A DNA stretch of 64,000 nucleotides, taken from the NCBI RefSeq assembly GCF_013410105.1, contig NZ_JACCCJ010000001.1, forward strand, positions 1,674,001-1,738,000. The letters run 5' to 3'. The DNA comes from Sphingopyxis sp. JAI108 (lineage in GTDB: Bacteria > Pseudomonadota > Alphaproteobacteria > Sphingomonadales > Sphingomonadaceae). The notes under the pieces were generated by a model. It ran no database searches. It saw only the letters and a list, made by a program, of their open reading frames with translations, and had not been told where the DNA came from. The translations under genes and the position numbers were made by a program. Shown piece after piece: positions 17,303-27,022 of the stretch. Positions within the stretch are counted from its first letter, which is position 1. Every line of letters starts with the position of its first letter.

Positions 17303-17494
17303 TTTGACTCCGAAAAGGTTGGTCCTTGGAGCCCTCAGTCGCCGATAAAGGGTAATTTCTGGTTAAAAAGCAGGTAGAAAAGCGCGTTTTGCTCCAAATA
17401 GGGACAGGCCCGGTTCTTGCACGGCACGAAACGGGGCGGCTGGCGCGGCAGGTAAAGCACGCGTAAGGTGAGGCGGTTAACAAGGAGAAGCGGG

Positions 17495-18694
17495 GTGGCG
17501 GAGGACCGGGGCAGCAAGGATGTGCGTCCGCCGCGCGTCAATCCACTGCAGCAGATCGAGATTGACGATTTCCGCCGCGACCGGCTGCTTGCCGCGCTCG
17601 CGCTGATCCTTGGCGCCGCCTTCTGCCTCGGATTGCCGTTCGCCTTGCAAGCGGGTGCGGAATTCTTCCTGCCGCTTACCGCCGCGATCGTGATCGCGAT
17701 CGCGCTCGTTCCGCTGCTCGAATGGCTCGAACGACGCGGCATCCCTTCCGCGCTTGCGGCATTTCTTGCGCTCGCCACCTTCCTCGCGATCATCAATGCG
17801 GCGCTCGCAATCATTGTCGTGCCGGCAACGGGCTGGTTTGCACGCGTCCCCGAATCGATTCCGCGCATCCAGAGCAATCTTGCGCCGCTCATCGACTTTT
17901 ATTCGACCCTGCAACGCTTCGTCGATCGCACATTGACGTCGGTTGCCAGCGGGACCGAAGCGACGGCGCAAGCGGTCGCCGCGACCGCGCCGACCTCGGT
18001 CGTCGATTATTTCATCTCGTCGGCGCCCTCGGCGGCGATCCAGCTCTTTTTTGCCGTGCTGGTCATCTTCTTCTTCCTCGCGGGCTGGACGCGGCTGCGC
18101 AAGGGCACGATCCGCCGGCGCGGGAGCTTCGACGGCGCGATGCAGACCGCGCGCGTGATCCAGAATGTCGTCGATGCGACCGCCGACTATCTCGCGACCA
18201 TCACGATGATCAACGCGATTCTCGGCCTTTCCGTCGCGCTGCTGCTCTGGGCGCTGGGGATGCCGTCGCCTTTCATGTGGGGCGGGATCGTCAGCATTTG
18301 CAATTTCGTGCCCTATCTGGGGCCGATCGTCGCTGCGGTGTTGCTCGGGCTCGGCGGGTTGATGACCTTCGACGCGGTCGGACTCGCGCTGCTGCCGGCG
18401 CTGATCTTCATCGGCGTGCATCTGGTCGAGGCGAACCTGATCACGCCCCTCGTGCTCGGCAAGCGCCTTACGATCAACCCGCTGCTGATTCTCGTGTCCC
18501 TGAGCTTCTGGGGATGGGTGTGGGGAACGCCGGGCGCGTTGCTCGCGGTGCCGCTGCTGTTGATTCTGCAAACGGTGCTCGCGTCGACCGGAACGCCCGA
18601 TCTTGCGGGTTTCCTTTTCGAGCATGGCACGCTGACCACGACTGACGAGGTACGCGATCGATTAAATCGCACGCAAGATGAAAGCGACGGTTGA
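17495..18694 (+). CDS. AI-2E family transporter (PF01594-type permease)
   Basis: A 399-residue polytopic inner-membrane protein. Membrane segments lie at about 35-80 (the family's N-terminal pair), 90-115, 185-210, 240-275 and 285-365. The signature VSICNFVPYLGPIVAA and the downstream LVEANLITPLVLGKRL are characteristic of this family. Some members export autoinducer-2 or act as Na+/H+ antiporters, but most, probably including this one, have no assigned substrate. The GTG start is placed by AAGGAG eight bases upstream. Confidence 0.88.
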   Translation: MAEDRGSKDVRPPRVNPLQQIEIDDFRRDRLLAALALILGAAFCLGLPFALQAGAEFFLPLTAAIVIAIALVPLLEWLERRGIPSALAAFLALATFLAIINAALAIIVVPATGWFARVPESIPRIQSNLAPLIDFYSTLQRFVDRTLTSVASGTEATAQAVAATAPTSVVDYFISSAPSAAIQLFFAVLVIFFFLAGWTRLRKGTIRRRGSFDGAMQTARVIQNVVDATADYLATITMINAILGLSVALLLWALGMPSPFMWGGIVSICNFVPYLGPIVAAVLLGLGGLMTFDAVGLALLPALIFIGVHLVEANLITPLVLGKRLTINPLLILVSLSFWGWVWGTPGALLAVPLLLILQTVLASTGTPDLAGFLFEHGTLTTTDEVRDRLNRTQDESDG

Positions 18695-18737
18695 CAGGTC
18701 GGGGCGAGGGCCATATTGGCGCGGCTCCCAAGCACAC

Positions 18738-18814
18738 GCGGGTGTAGCTCAGTTGGTTAGAGTGCCGGCCTGTCACGCCGGAGGTCGCGGGTTCGAGCCC
18801 CGTCACTCGCGCCA
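18738..18814 (+). tRNA. tRNA-Asp (anticodon GTC)
   Basis: A 77-nt cloverleaf with encoded CCA. The acceptor is GCGGGTG with CACTCGC and discriminator G. The anticodon stem CCGGC/GCCGG encloses CTGTCAC, giving anticodon GTC. The T-arm reads GCGGGTTCGAGCCCCGT. It begins 43 bp after the permease gene. Confidence 0.96.
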
Positions 18815-18892
18815 TTCCTCGTCTTTCTGGACGGAATGGTCACCGCGTCTTGGGACTTTCCATCACTGGAAATTATGGATTGGCGCCGCTCC

Positions 18893-19138
18893 TCAGCGGC
18901 GCCAAGTCCCCAATTCCATCCAGCGCAGCAGCGGCTTCAACGGCGCGATCCACACGATCCCCGCGACGAGATAGAATAGCGCCTGCACCAGCACCGGCCA
19001 CGCGCCGACCCATGGCGAAAGGCTGACGACGATCGCGGTCCAGCCGCCAATCAGCGCGAGGATCAGGAACATGCCGGCGGGCTTGCGCCAACTGGGCTGG
19101 GGATTGGCTGGATCCTGATTCACAAACGATCTCCGCAA
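18893..19138 (-). CDS. DUF2842 membrane protein
   Basis: An 81-residue protein with two membrane segments (about 22-43 and 48-68). WRKPAGMFLILALIGGWTA and the ending IAPLKPLLRWMELGTWR fit the alphaproteobacterial DUF2842 family. Its start lies inside the end of fau (19-bp overlap), so it is probably translated from the same transcript. Function unknown. Confidence 0.75.
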   Translation of the reverse strand: MRRSFVNQDPANPQPSWRKPAGMFLILALIGGWTAIVVSLSPWVGAWPVLVQALFYLVAGIVWIAPLKPLLRWMELGTWRR

Positions 19139-19713
19139 AGGATGAATTCCTGTTCGGTCAATATCGCGTCGAGCGCGATATCGGTCGATTCGCGCGGCGT
19201 AGCGTCGATTTCCTGCACGGACCAGCCGATACCGATTCGCAGCGGTCCAGGATGCGCAGCAAAATAACGGTCATAGTGGCCGCCGCCCTGGCCGATCCGG
19301 CCGCCGCGGCGATCGAATCCGACCAGCGGGCAGAAGATGATGTCGGGTACTGCAATGGGTGCGTCGTCTGCCGGTTGCTGCGTACCCCACGGCCCTTTGA
19401 CGAGCGACTCGTCCTGTCGCCAGCGACGGAAATGCATTTCGGCGACGCGTCCGGCATGGTGGGGCAGGGCGAGCGCGCCCGCCTCGGCAAGCCCCGCAAG
19501 CATCGGCAGGATATCGGGTTCGTCACGCCATGCGACATAGGCGCCAGTCGTTGCGTGCGTGGCGAGAAGTTCGGAAAGCGACGCCGGGAGCACGCGAAAC
19601 GCCGCCAGCTGCGCCATCCCGTCAAGATTTGCGGCGAAATGCTGGCGCCGGAAGCGCAGCTTCTCGCGCAGTTTCTGCTTTTGCTGGACCAGATCGGCGG
19701 ACAAGTTGGTCAT
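19120..19713 (-). CDS. fau: 5-formyltetrahydrofolate cyclo-ligase
   Basis: A 197-residue enzyme that converts 5-formyl-THF to 5,10-methenyl-THF using ATP, rescuing an inhibitory folate. The signature PLVGFDRRGGRIGQGGGHYD is the family active-site stretch, and the N-terminal KLREKLRFRRQ binds nucleotide. ATG 19713 with GAGGAGG just before it is preferred; a GTG at 19728 is an alternative. It lies directly downstream of 6S RNA, the classical ssrS-ygfA arrangement. Confidence 0.92.
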   Translation of the reverse strand: MTNLSADLVQQKQKLREKLRFRRQHFAANLDGMAQLAAFRVLPASLSELLATHATTGAYVAWRDEPDILPMLAGLAEAGALALPHHAGRVAEMHFRRWRQDESLVKGPWGTQQPADDAPIAVPDIIFCPLVGFDRRGGRIGQGGGHYDRYFAAHPGPLRIGIGWSVQEIDATPRESTDIALDAILTEQEFILCGDRL

Positions 19714-19761
19714 CGCCTCCTCTGGCACCGGGGGTTCGGTTGGCGGGACCGCCGAGGTCGT

Positions 19762-19912
19762 TTGCTGGAAGATCCTCTGACGCCAGTAACGTCAGGTGGG
19801 AACCATGTGCGTCGGACCAGGGTCCGGGCAGGGACAGCTCCCTAGGATGATGTATCGCCTCAGGGATTTTCGCAAAAGCTCGTGCCGGGCAGTACCCGCC
19901 GTCCCCTATGTA
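19762..19912 (-). ncRNA. ssrS: 6S RNA
   Basis: About 150 nt between zapA and fau with no ORF. The conserved 6S features are visible on the minus strand: ATCCCTGAGGCGATAC near the 5' side, a central GGGAGCTGTCCCTGCCC hairpin region, and a 3' part with CACCTGACGTTACTGGCGT closing toward AGAGGATCTTCC. The zapA-ssrS-fau gene order is itself diagnostic. 6S RNA mimics an open promoter and binds sigma70-RNA polymerase, mainly in stationary phase. The exact ends are estimates. Confidence 0.8.
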
Positions 19913-19931
19913 GGGGGGCGGACCCGCTCGC

Positions 19932-20378
19932 TCAAGGGAGTTGCTCGACTTTCGCGGCAAGGCTTTCGATGCGGTCCGCAATCTGCAACAGCGCGCGGCT
20001 GTTCGATGCGTTGGTCGAAGGCGCCGGGGCAGCGATATTTTTCCGCGCCGCCTCCAATTCCTTCAGCGCGGCCTTCTCGCGCTCGGCCGCGGCTTTGAGT
20101 TCGTCGCGGGCGGCCGCCTCGCGACTTTCGGCAAGCGCTACCGCCGCGCGCAGCGAATCGGATTGCGGTTCGGCTTTTTCCACCTTGCCGCGCGCTTCCT
20201 GCGTCTCGTCGGCGAGCATCAGCGCCGCGAAGAGCAACTGTCGCATCTCGGTCACGCCCGGCATCGTGCGGACCTTTTCATCGACGATCGAGGCAAGCTG
20301 GGTCAGCTGCACTTCCTCGCCATCGGCGCAATGCACGTCGTAGGGGCGGCCGCCGATCGTCAGTTTGACGTCAGCCAC
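19932..20378 (-). CDS. zapA: cell division protein ZapA
   Basis: A 148-residue protein. The N-terminal ZapA domain reads VKLTIGGRPYDVHCADGEE, continues with LASIVDEKVRTMPGVTEMRQ and LLFAALMLADE, and is followed by a long Ala/Glu/Lys coiled coil (about 65-115) and a short C-terminal helix. ZapA bundles FtsZ filaments at the Z-ring. GTG 20378 was chosen because GGAGG lies seven bases before it; it overlaps the end of the upstream coiled-coil gene. Confidence 0.88.
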   Translation of the reverse strand: MADVKLTIGGRPYDVHCADGEEVQLTQLASIVDEKVRTMPGVTEMRQLLFAALMLADETQEARGKVEKAEPQSDSLRAAVALAESREAAARDELKAAAEREKAALKELEAARKNIAAPAPSTNASNSRALLQIADRIESLAAKVEQLP

Positions 20379-20577
20379 GGTCGGCCTCCGCAATGAGCCG
20401 GTCGAGTTCGCCGATCACTGCCGCGACCTCGGCCTTGAGCGCGGACTGGTCGGCGGCGGGGGCGGCAATCGGGAGTGCGGGGCGGCTCGCCCGATCGGTC
20501 AGGGCCTTTTCGATGCGGCTCAGCGCACGTTCGATACGGCCGATGGCCAGGCTGGATTCGTCCAGATCGAGTTCCAT
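20371..20577 (-). CDS. small coiled-coil protein upstream of zapA
   Basis: A 68-residue acidic protein made of two helical parts, IGRIERALSRIEKALTDR and LKAEVAAVIGELDRLIAEAD, joined by a Pro/Ala linker. It overlaps zapA by 8 bp, so the two are coupled and a division-related role (ZapB- or FtsB-like helper) is possible but unproven. It is too short and low in complexity to place in a family by eye. The start has no clear ribosome-binding site. Confidence 0.6.
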   Translation of the reverse strand: MELDLDESSLAIGRIERALSRIEKALTDRASRPALPIAAPAADQSALKAEVAAVIGELDRLIAEADRG

Positions 20578-20733
20578 GTCCAAGGGTTAGCAGGGCAGGG
20601 AAGCGGGCGCAATCGGCTGTCCACCCCGAAATGCGCCACAATTTGTGCCGCGAGCGGTTGACTCCTGACCTCGCCACCGCAAAGGGCTGTCCCACCGAAT
20701 CCGGTCATCTTCACATCCTTTCCCGGGGGACTC

Positions 20734-22701
20734 ATGACACTGCCCGAACGTCAGCTCGCCAACGCGATCCGTGCGCTTGCGATGGACGCCGTACAGGCCG
20801 CGAACAGCGGCCATCCCGGGATGCCGATGGGCATGGCCGACGTCGCCACCGTGCTTTATTCCGATTATCTGAAGTTCGACCCGAGCGATCCGAAATGGCC
20901 CGATCGCGACCGATTCGTCCTTTCGGCGGGGCACGGTTCGATGCTCGCCTATGCGACGCTCAACCTCGCGGGTTATGCGCGGCCGACGATCGAGGACATC
21001 CGCAACTTCCGCCAGCTCAATAGCCCGTGCGCGGGGCATCCCGAGAATTTCGAGCTCGAAGGCGTCGAGACGACGACGGGGCCGTTGGGGCAGGGGCTTG
21101 CGACCGCGGTCGGCATGGCGATTGCCGAGCGGCATCTGAATGCGATCTATGGCGACGATCTGGTCGATCATCGCACATATGTCATCGCCGGCGACGGGTG
21201 CCTGATGGAAGGCATCAACCACGAAGCCATTGGTTTGGCCGGACATTTGCAGCTTGGTCGGCTGATGGTGCTGTGGGACGACAACAAGATCACGATCGAC
21301 GGGTCGACCGACCTGTCGACGAGCGAGGATATCGCGGCGCGCTATGCTGCGACCGGCTGGCATGTCGAAAGCTGCGACGGGCATGATCCCGCCGATATTC
21401 GCCGTGCGATCGACGCCGCGCTGGCCGATCCGCGGCCGTCGCTGGTCGCGTGCCGCACGATCATCGGTTTCGGGGCACCGAACAAGCAGGGCACTTCGGC
21501 GACGCACGGGGCGCCGCTGGGGGCAGACGAGATCGCGGCGGCGCGCCGGGAACTGGACTGGACCGCCGAGCCGTTCGTCATCCCGGCGGACATCGCTGCG
21601 GCGTGGGCCGCGTTCGGCGAGAAGGGCAATAAACTTCATTCCGAATGGAATGATCGACTTGCAAATAGCGAAAAGAAAAAGGAATTTGAAGACCGGCTGA
21701 GCGGCAAGATCGTCCCCGGCGACGCGTTCAAGGCCTATCTCGACGGCCTCGTGGCCGAGCCGCCGAAGGTCGCGACGCGCAAGGCGTCCGAAAACACGCT
21801 CGGTGCGCTGACCGCCGATATCGCCGCGCTCGTCGGCGGCAGCGCCGACCTGACGGGTTCGAACAATACCAAAACCTCGTCGACCAAGCCGCTGACGAAG
21901 AATGATTATTCGGGCCGTTATATTTATTACGGCATCCGCGAGTTCGGCATGTCCGCCGCGATGAACGGCATGGCGCTGCACGGCGGGGTCGTCCCCTATG
22001 GCGGCACCTTCCTGGTCTTTGCCGATTATTGCCGCGCCGCGATCCGCCTGTCGGCGCTGCAAAAGCAGCGCGTCGTCTATGTGATGACGCACGACAGCAT
22101 CGGGCTGGGCGAGGATGGCCCGACGCACCAGCCGATCGAGCATCTCCAGTCGCTGCGCGCGATGCCGAACCTGCTGGTTATGCGCCCCGCCGACGCGGTC
22201 GAAACCGCCGAATGCTGGGCGCTCGCGCTCGCGCAGGAAAGCCGGCCGTCGCTACTCGCGCTGACCCGCCAGAATCTTCCACCGCTGCGTCATGACGTCA
22301 CGGAAAATCTTTGTGCAAAAGGCGGTTATCGCCTGCGCGGGGCCTCGGCTGCCCGCAAGGTCGTGCTCGTCGCGACGGGCTCCGAAGTCTCGCTCGCGAT
22401 GGAGGTCGCCGACAAGCTCGAGGCCGCGGGCCATGGCGCCGACGTGGTGTCGATGGTCTCGACCGAACTTTTCGACGAGCAGACGGGCGCCTATCAGGCC
22501 GATATCCTGCCCGAAAATGCGCTGATCGTATCGATCGAGGCTGGCACGACCTTTGGATGGGAACGCTATACCGGCCGCCATGGCCTGCGCTTCGGCATCG
22601 ACAGCTTCGGCGCTTCGGCGCCGATTGAAGACCTATTCAAGCATTTCGGCCTTACCGCCGATGCTATCACACCCCAGATCCTGGCAAAGCTCGGCAACTA
22701 A
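20734..22701 (+). CDS. tkt: transketolase
   Basis: A 655-residue ThDP enzyme of the non-oxidative pentose phosphate pathway. The N-terminal domain has NSGHPGMPMGMA and the ThDP motif GDGCLMEGINHEA. The pyrimidine domain has REFGMSAAMNGMALHGG and THDSIGLGEDGPTHQPIEH, with the C-terminal domain ending the protein. Length matches the family. First gene of a same-strand run with gap, pgk and fba, linking sugar interconversion with lower glycolysis and gluconeogenesis. Confidence 0.96.
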   Translation: MTLPERQLANAIRALAMDAVQAANSGHPGMPMGMADVATVLYSDYLKFDPSDPKWPDRDRFVLSAGHGSMLAYATLNLAGYARPTIEDIRNFRQLNSPCAGHPENFELEGVETTTGPLGQGLATAVGMAIAERHLNAIYGDDLVDHRTYVIAGDGCLMEGINHEAIGLAGHLQLGRLMVLWDDNKITIDGSTDLSTSEDIAARYAATGWHVESCDGHDPADIRRAIDAALADPRPSLVACRTIIGFGAPNKQGTSATHGAPLGADEIAAARRELDWTAEPFVIPADIAAAWAAFGEKGNKLHSEWNDRLANSEKKKEFEDRLSGKIVPGDAFKAYLDGLVAEPPKVATRKASENTLGALTADIAALVGGSADLTGSNNTKTSSTKPLTKNDYSGRYIYYGIREFGMSAAMNGMALHGGVVPYGGTFLVFADYCRAAIRLSALQKQRVVYVMTHDSIGLGEDGPTHQPIEHLQSLRAMPNLLVMRPADAVETAECWALALAQESRPSLLALTRQNLPPLRHDVTENLCAKGGYRLRGASAARKVVLVATGSEVSLAMEVADKLEAAGHGADVVSMVSTELFDEQTGAYQADILPENALIVSIEAGTTFGWERYTGRHGLRFGIDSFGASAPIEDLFKHFGLTADAITPQILAKLGN

Positions 22702-22737
22702 GGACCGGCTTATCCCACGCAGAAAGGACGTTTCGAC

Positions 22738-23745
22738 ATGGCAGTGAAGGTTGCAATCAACGGTTTCGGACGCATCGGCCGCCTCGTGGCACGCGCCATC
22801 CTCGAACGCCCCGACTGCGGGCTCGAACTGGTCGCGATCAACGATCTGGCGGACGCGAAAGCCAATGCCCTGCTGTTCAAGCGCGACAGCGTCCACGGAC
22901 CTTTCCCGGGCGACGTTTCGGCCGAGGGCGACCAGATGATCGTCAACGGCAAGGCGATCCGCGTCACCAAGGAACGCGACCCCGCCAACCTGCCGCACGC
23001 CGAGCTGGGCATCGACATCGCGCTCGAATGCACGGGCTTTTTCACCGATGCCGAAAGTGCGGGCAAGCACCTCGCCGCCGGCGCCAAGCGCGTGCTGATT
23101 TCGGCGCCCGCCAAGGGCGTCGACCTGACCGTCGTTTATGGCGTCAACCACGACAAGCTGACCGCCGACCACAAGATCGTCTCGAACGCGAGCTGCACCA
23201 CGAACTGCCTCGCGCCGGTCGCCAAGGTTCTCAACGACACGCTGGGCATCGAGCGCGGACTGATGACCACGGTTCATGCCTATACCAACGACCAGAAGAT
23301 CCTCGACCAGATCCACAGCGACATGCGCCGCGCGCGCGCCGCGGGCATGTCGATCATCCCGACGACGACCGGTGCCGCGCGCGCCGTCGGCGAAGTGCTT
23401 CCCGAACTCAAGGGCAAGCTCGACGGTTCGGCGATCCGCGTCCCGACGCCCAACGTCAGCCTGGTCGACCTGACCTTCACGCCGAAGCGCGACACGAGCG
23501 TCGAGGAAGTGAACCAGATCCTGAAGGACGCGTCGGAAGGCGCGCTGAAGGGCGTTCTCGCCTTTTCGGACGAGCCGCTCGTCTCGATCGATTACAACCA
23601 CTGCCCGGCGAGCTCGACGATCGACAGCCTCGAAACATCGGTTCTCGAAGGCAAGCTGGTCCGCGTCGTCAGCTGGTACGACAATGAATGGGGTTTCTCG
23701 AACCGCATGGTCGACACCGCAGGTGTGATCGCCAAGCTGCTCTGA
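22738..23745 (+). CDS. gap: glyceraldehyde-3-phosphate dehydrogenase, type I
   Basis: A 335-residue enzyme. The NAD-binding start is [17 protein letters not shown], the catalytic Cys153 sits in [12 protein letters not shown], and the His-containing active-site stretch is THAYTNDQ-like ([10 protein letters not shown]). [13 protein letters not shown] closes the catalytic domain. It catalyses NAD-dependent oxidation of glyceraldehyde-3-phosphate. It follows tkt by 36 bp with AGAAAGGAC as the ribosome-binding site. Confidence 0.96.
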   Translation: MAVKVAINGFGRIGRLVARAILERPDCGLELVAINDLADAKANALLFKRDSVHGPFPGDVSAEGDQMIVNGKAIRVTKERDPANLPHAELGIDIALECTGFFTDAESAGKHLAAGAKRVLISAPAKGVDLTVVYGVNHDKLTADHKIVSNASCTTNCLAPVAKVLNDTLGIERGLMTTVHAYTNDQKILDQIHSDMRRARAAGMSIIPTTTGAARAVGEVLPELKGKLDGSAIRVPTPNVSLVDLTFTPKRDTSVEEVNQILKDASEGALKGVLAFSDEPLVSIDYNHCPASSTIDSLETSVLEGKLVRVVSWYDNEWGFSNRMVDTAGVIAKLL

Positions 23746-23762
23746 TTTAAAAGGAAACGTCG

Positions 23763-24959
23763 ATGACCGCGTTCAAGACCCTCGACGATATCGGTGACGT
23801 CACCGGCAAGAAAGTGCTGGTCCGCGTCGACCTCAATGTCCCGATGTTCGAAGGTGCGGTCAGCGATGCGACGCGGATCCAGGCGGCGATGCCGACGATC
23901 CGCGAACTGTCGGACAAGGGCGCGATCGTCCTGCTCCTCGCGCATTTCGGGCGGCCGAAGGGCGCGAAGAACCCGACCCAGTCGCTGAGCCTCGTCATGG
24001 GCGGCGTCGAGGATGTGCTGGGCCATTCGGTCATGTTCATCCCCGAAGCCGTCGGCGAGGGGGCGAAGGCGGGCATCGCGGTGCTGGCGCCCGGCGACGT
24101 CGCGGTGCTCGAAAACACCCGCTTCTATCCCGGCGAGGAAAAGAACGATCCTGCCTTTGCCGACGGTCTCGCCGAAATCGGCGATCTTTATGTCAACGAC
24201 GCCTTTTCGGCGGCGCACCGCGCGCACGGCTCGACCGAAGGCGTCGCGCACCGCCTCCCGGCTTATGCGGGGCGCGCTATGGAAGCCGAGCTCAAGGCGC
24301 TCGACGCCGCGCTCGGCAATCCGGCGCATCCGGTCGCCGCGGTCGTCGGCGGCGCGAAGGTGTCGAGCAAGATCGACGTGCTCAAGAACCTTGTCGGCCA
24401 GGTCGATCACCTGATCATCGGCGGCGGCATGGCGAACACCTTCCTCGCCGCGCGCGGGGTCGATGTCGGGAAATCGCTGTGCGAGCATGACCTGGTCGAT
24501 ACCGCGAATGCGATCTTCGACGCCGCCGACGCGGCGGGTTGCACGATCCATCTGCCCTATGACGTCGTGGTGGCAAAGGAGTTCGCGCCGAACCCGCCGA
24601 CGCGGACCGTCAACGTCCATGAGGTCGCCGCCGACGAGATGATCCTCGATATCGGTCCCGCCGCGGTCGAAGCGCTGGCGGACGTGCTCAAGAATTGCCG
24701 CACGCTGGTGTGGAACGGCCCGCTGGGCGCGTTCGAGACGCCGCCGTTCGATACGGCAACCGTCGCGCTGGCCAAGACCGCCGCTGCGCTGACGCGCGAA
24801 GGCTCGCTGATCTCGGTTGCGGGCGGCGGCGATACCGTCGCGGCGCTCAACCATGCGGGCGTCGGCACGGATTTCACCTTCGTCTCGACCGCTGGCGGCG
24901 CCTTTCTCGAATGGATGGAAGGCAAGCCGTTGCCCGGGGTCGACGCGCTGAAGGCCTAG
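23763..24959 (+). CDS. pgk: phosphoglycerate kinase
   Basis: A 398-residue enzyme that transfers phosphate from 1,3-bisphosphoglycerate to ADP. Visible landmarks are [23 protein letters not shown], the substrate-binding [13 protein letters not shown], the hinge [12 protein letters not shown], and the nucleotide-site [10 protein letters not shown] near the C-terminus. It follows gap by 17 bp with AAAGGAAACG ahead of ATG, consistent with one transcript. Confidence 0.97.
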   Translation: MTAFKTLDDIGDVTGKKVLVRVDLNVPMFEGAVSDATRIQAAMPTIRELSDKGAIVLLLAHFGRPKGAKNPTQSLSLVMGGVEDVLGHSVMFIPEAVGEGAKAGIAVLAPGDVAVLENTRFYPGEEKNDPAFADGLAEIGDLYVNDAFSAAHRAHGSTEGVAHRLPAYAGRAMEAELKALDAALGNPAHPVAAVVGGAKVSSKIDVLKNLVGQVDHLIIGGGMANTFLAARGVDVGKSLCEHDLVDTANAIFDAADAAGCTIHLPYDVVVAKEFAPNPPTRTVNVHEVAADEMILDIGPAAVEALADVLKNCRTLVWNGPLGAFETPPFDTATVALAKTAAALTREGSLISVAGGGDTVAALNHAGVGTDFTFVSTAGGAFLEWMEGKPLPGVDALKA

Positions 24960-25038
24960 CCCTTTCCGCCGCATTGCATCGCGACCAAGGGGAAGCTATG
25001 CGCACCGCCACATACGTATGCAAATGACCGGAGATCCT

Positions 25039-25929
25039 ATGACGACCGCCAATGCCGCCATGCTCGACCAGATCAAATCGGGGCAGGGGTTCATCGCCGC
25101 GCTCGACCAGAGCGGCGGTTCGACCCCCAAGGCATTGAAGGGCTATGGTATCGAAGCGGACGCCTTCTCGAACGATGAGGAAATGTTCGGCCTGATCCAT
25201 GACATGCGTAGCCGGATCGTCACCGCGCCCTGCTTCAATGGCGAGAAGGTGATCGGCGCGATCCTGTTCGAACGCACGATGGACGGCGAAGCGGGCGGCA
25301 AGCCGGTTCCGGCGCTTTTGTGGGAACGCGGCGTGGTGCCGTTCCTGAAGGTCGACAAGGGGCTCGAGGACGAAGCCGACGGCGTCCAGCTGATGAAGGC
25401 GAATCCTGGCCTTGATGACCTGTGCGCGCGCGCCGTCGCCAAGGGCGTGTTCGGCACCAAGATGCGCAGCTTCGTCAACCTTGCCAATCCGGTCGGGATC
25501 AAGGCGATCGCCCGTCAGCAGTTCGCCGAAGCCGCGCGGATCGCCGCGCACGGCCTGGTCCCGATCATCGAGCCCGAAGTGAATATCAAGAGCGCCGAGC
25601 GCGATGCGGCCGACCGGCTGCTTCTCAAGGAATTGCTCGCGGCGCTTGACGCATGGACGGGCGCGCCAGTGATGCTGAAACTGTCGCTGCCGACCGAGGC
25701 GGGCCTGTTCCAGCCGCTCGTCGATCATCCCAAGGTGCTGCGCGTCGTCGCGCTGTCGGGCGGCTTCGCGCGCCCCGAAGCGTGCGTGGAGCTGGCAAAA
25801 AACCCGGGTATCATCGCGAGCTTCAGCCGCGCTTTGCTGGAGGACCTGCGTCACCAGATGAGCGACGAGGAATTCAACGCCTCGCTTGGCGGCGCGATCA
25901 ACGAAATTCACACGGCCTCCGTGGCCTGA
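25039..25929 (+). CDS. fructose-bisphosphate aldolase, class I
   Basis: A 296-residue Schiff-base aldolase of the PF00274 type. It shows GFIAALDQSGGSTPKALKGYG, LWERGVVPFLKVDKG, LVPIIEPEVNI and a catalytic Lys214 in VMLKLSLP. It needs no metal. ATG 25039 with CGGAG upstream is preferred over the earlier in-frame ATG codons. It follows pgk by 79 bp in the same orientation, completing a tkt-gap-pgk-fba cluster. Confidence 0.94.
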   Translation: MTTANAAMLDQIKSGQGFIAALDQSGGSTPKALKGYGIEADAFSNDEEMFGLIHDMRSRIVTAPCFNGEKVIGAILFERTMDGEAGGKPVPALLWERGVVPFLKVDKGLEDEADGVQLMKANPGLDDLCARAVAKGVFGTKMRSFVNLANPVGIKAIARQQFAEAARIAAHGLVPIIEPEVNIKSAERDAADRLLLKELLAALDAWTGAPVMLKLSLPTEAGLFQPLVDHPKVLRVVALSGGFARPEACVELAKNPGIIASFSRALLEDLRHQMSDEEFNASLGGAINEIHTASVA

Positions 25930-25933
25930 AGTG

Positions 25934-26590
25934 ATGGGAGAGAGGTGGCAAGCCGTCGACGACTATATCGCCGGCAAATTGCTGGGCGAAGACGACGCGC
26001 TTGCCACCACCCTCGCCAATAATTCGGCGCAAGGCCTGCCGCCGATCGACGTCTCGGCGGCGCAGGGCAAGGTGCTGTTCCTCCTGGCACAGATGGCCGG
26101 TGCGAAGCGCATCCTCGAAGTCGGGACGCTCGGCGGCTATTCGACGATCTGGCTGGCGCGAGCCTTGCCAGCGGACGGTGCCTTGGTGACGCTGGAGCTG
26201 GAAGCGCATCACGCCCGCGTGGCGCGCGACAATCTTGAGCGCGCTGGTGTCGGGGGCAGAGTAGATGTTCGCGTCGGCCCGGCCGCGGAAAGCCTCGCGG
26301 CGATGACCGGCGAGGCGCCGTTCGACTTCGTCTTTATCGACGCCGACAAGCCGAGCAACGCGCATTATGTCGCTGAGGCGATCCGGCTTGGCCGCCCCGG
26401 CACGACGATCGTCGTCGACAATGTCGTGCGCGAAGGCGGCGTGCTCGATGCCGACAGCGACGATGAACGGGTCGTCGGCACGCGCGCGCTGTTCGACATG
26501 CTCGCCGCCGATCCGAGGCTTGATGCGACGGCGGTGCAGACCGTCGGCGCAAAGAAATGGGACGGTTTTGTGCTGGCGTTGGTGCGCTAG
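25934..26590 (+). CDS. class I SAM-dependent O-methyltransferase
   Basis: A 218-residue protein of the catechol/caffeoyl-CoA O-methyltransferase type. The SAM-binding loop is EVGTLGGYSTIWLARAL, the acidic metal/SAM segment is FDFVFIDADKPSN, and VVDNVVREGGV completes the metal-binding residues. The substrate is unknown. It begins 5 bp after the aldolase stop with GAAGTG upstream, suggesting coexpression with the glycolytic cluster, though no metabolic link is evident. Confidence 0.88.
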   Translation: MGERWQAVDDYIAGKLLGEDDALATTLANNSAQGLPPIDVSAAQGKVLFLLAQMAGAKRILEVGTLGGYSTIWLARALPADGALVTLELEAHHARVARDNLERAGVGGRVDVRVGPAAESLAAMTGEAPFDFVFIDADKPSNAHYVAEAIRLGRPGTTIVVDNVVREGGVLDADSDDERVVGTRALFDMLAADPRLDATAVQTVGAKKWDGFVLALVR

Positions 26591-26591
26591 C

Positions 26592-26987
26592 CTAAAGGCC
26601 GCCCGCGAAACGGAACGAGAAACGATAGTCCGACGGCTTGATCGTCGCGTTGGTCATCTTTTCAGGCCGTACCGATTCGAGCGCGAATTTGCCGTCGGCA
26701 AGCTGCGTCTCTTCGCCCAGCGTGACTTCGAACGGCTGCTTCTCGCCATTGCCGCGAAGCCACAGCATCTTCACGCGCACGCGCCCTGCCCACACGCAGC
26801 GGGCGTTCATCGGGCAGCGGCTATCCTCGATCACCTCGACTGGCTGGACGAGCGGACCATCGACATAGGCTTTTTGCCCGAGCGCGACGTCGCTGCCATC
26901 GGGGAGCGGCGCGCCGGCGGTCGTCGCGCAGGCGGAAAGCAGGAGAGCGGGGAGGGTGAGAGCCGCGAGGCGGGTGACGTTCTGCAT
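26592..26987 (-). CDS. small predicted lipoprotein
   Basis: A 131-residue protein with signal sequence and lipobox: LTLPALLLSAC with Cys at about 18, then ATTAGAPLPDG. The mature domain contains SRCPMNARCVWAGRVRVKML, a Cys-pair motif common in small envelope proteins of this kind, and ends in a beta-rich part. Probably anchored in the outer membrane facing the periplasm. It is convergent with the methyltransferase (1-bp gap) and divergent from thiE. Function unknown. Confidence 0.7.
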   Translation of the reverse strand: MQNVTRLAALTLPALLLSACATTAGAPLPDGSDVALGQKAYVDGPLVQPVEVIEDSRCPMNARCVWAGRVRVKMLWLRGNGEKQPFEVTLGEETQLADGKFALESVRPEKMTNATIKPSDYRFSFRFAGGL

Positions 26988-27022
26988 TTGCCCGCGTCTG
27001 GCCCGGTCGCTATGAACGCGCC

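Noticed and set aside
17335..17470. Peptide-like stretch ending LFYLLFNQKLPFIGD on the minus strand upstream of the DUF11 cluster
   Set aside because: No convincing start or ribosome-binding site; the AT-rich tract is more likely promoter or leader sequence between the divergent genes.
18474..18815. Minus-strand ORF beginning MARVTGLEPATSGVTG
   Set aside because: It reads across the tRNA-Asp gene; this peptide start is a well-known artefact of antisense tRNA sequence.
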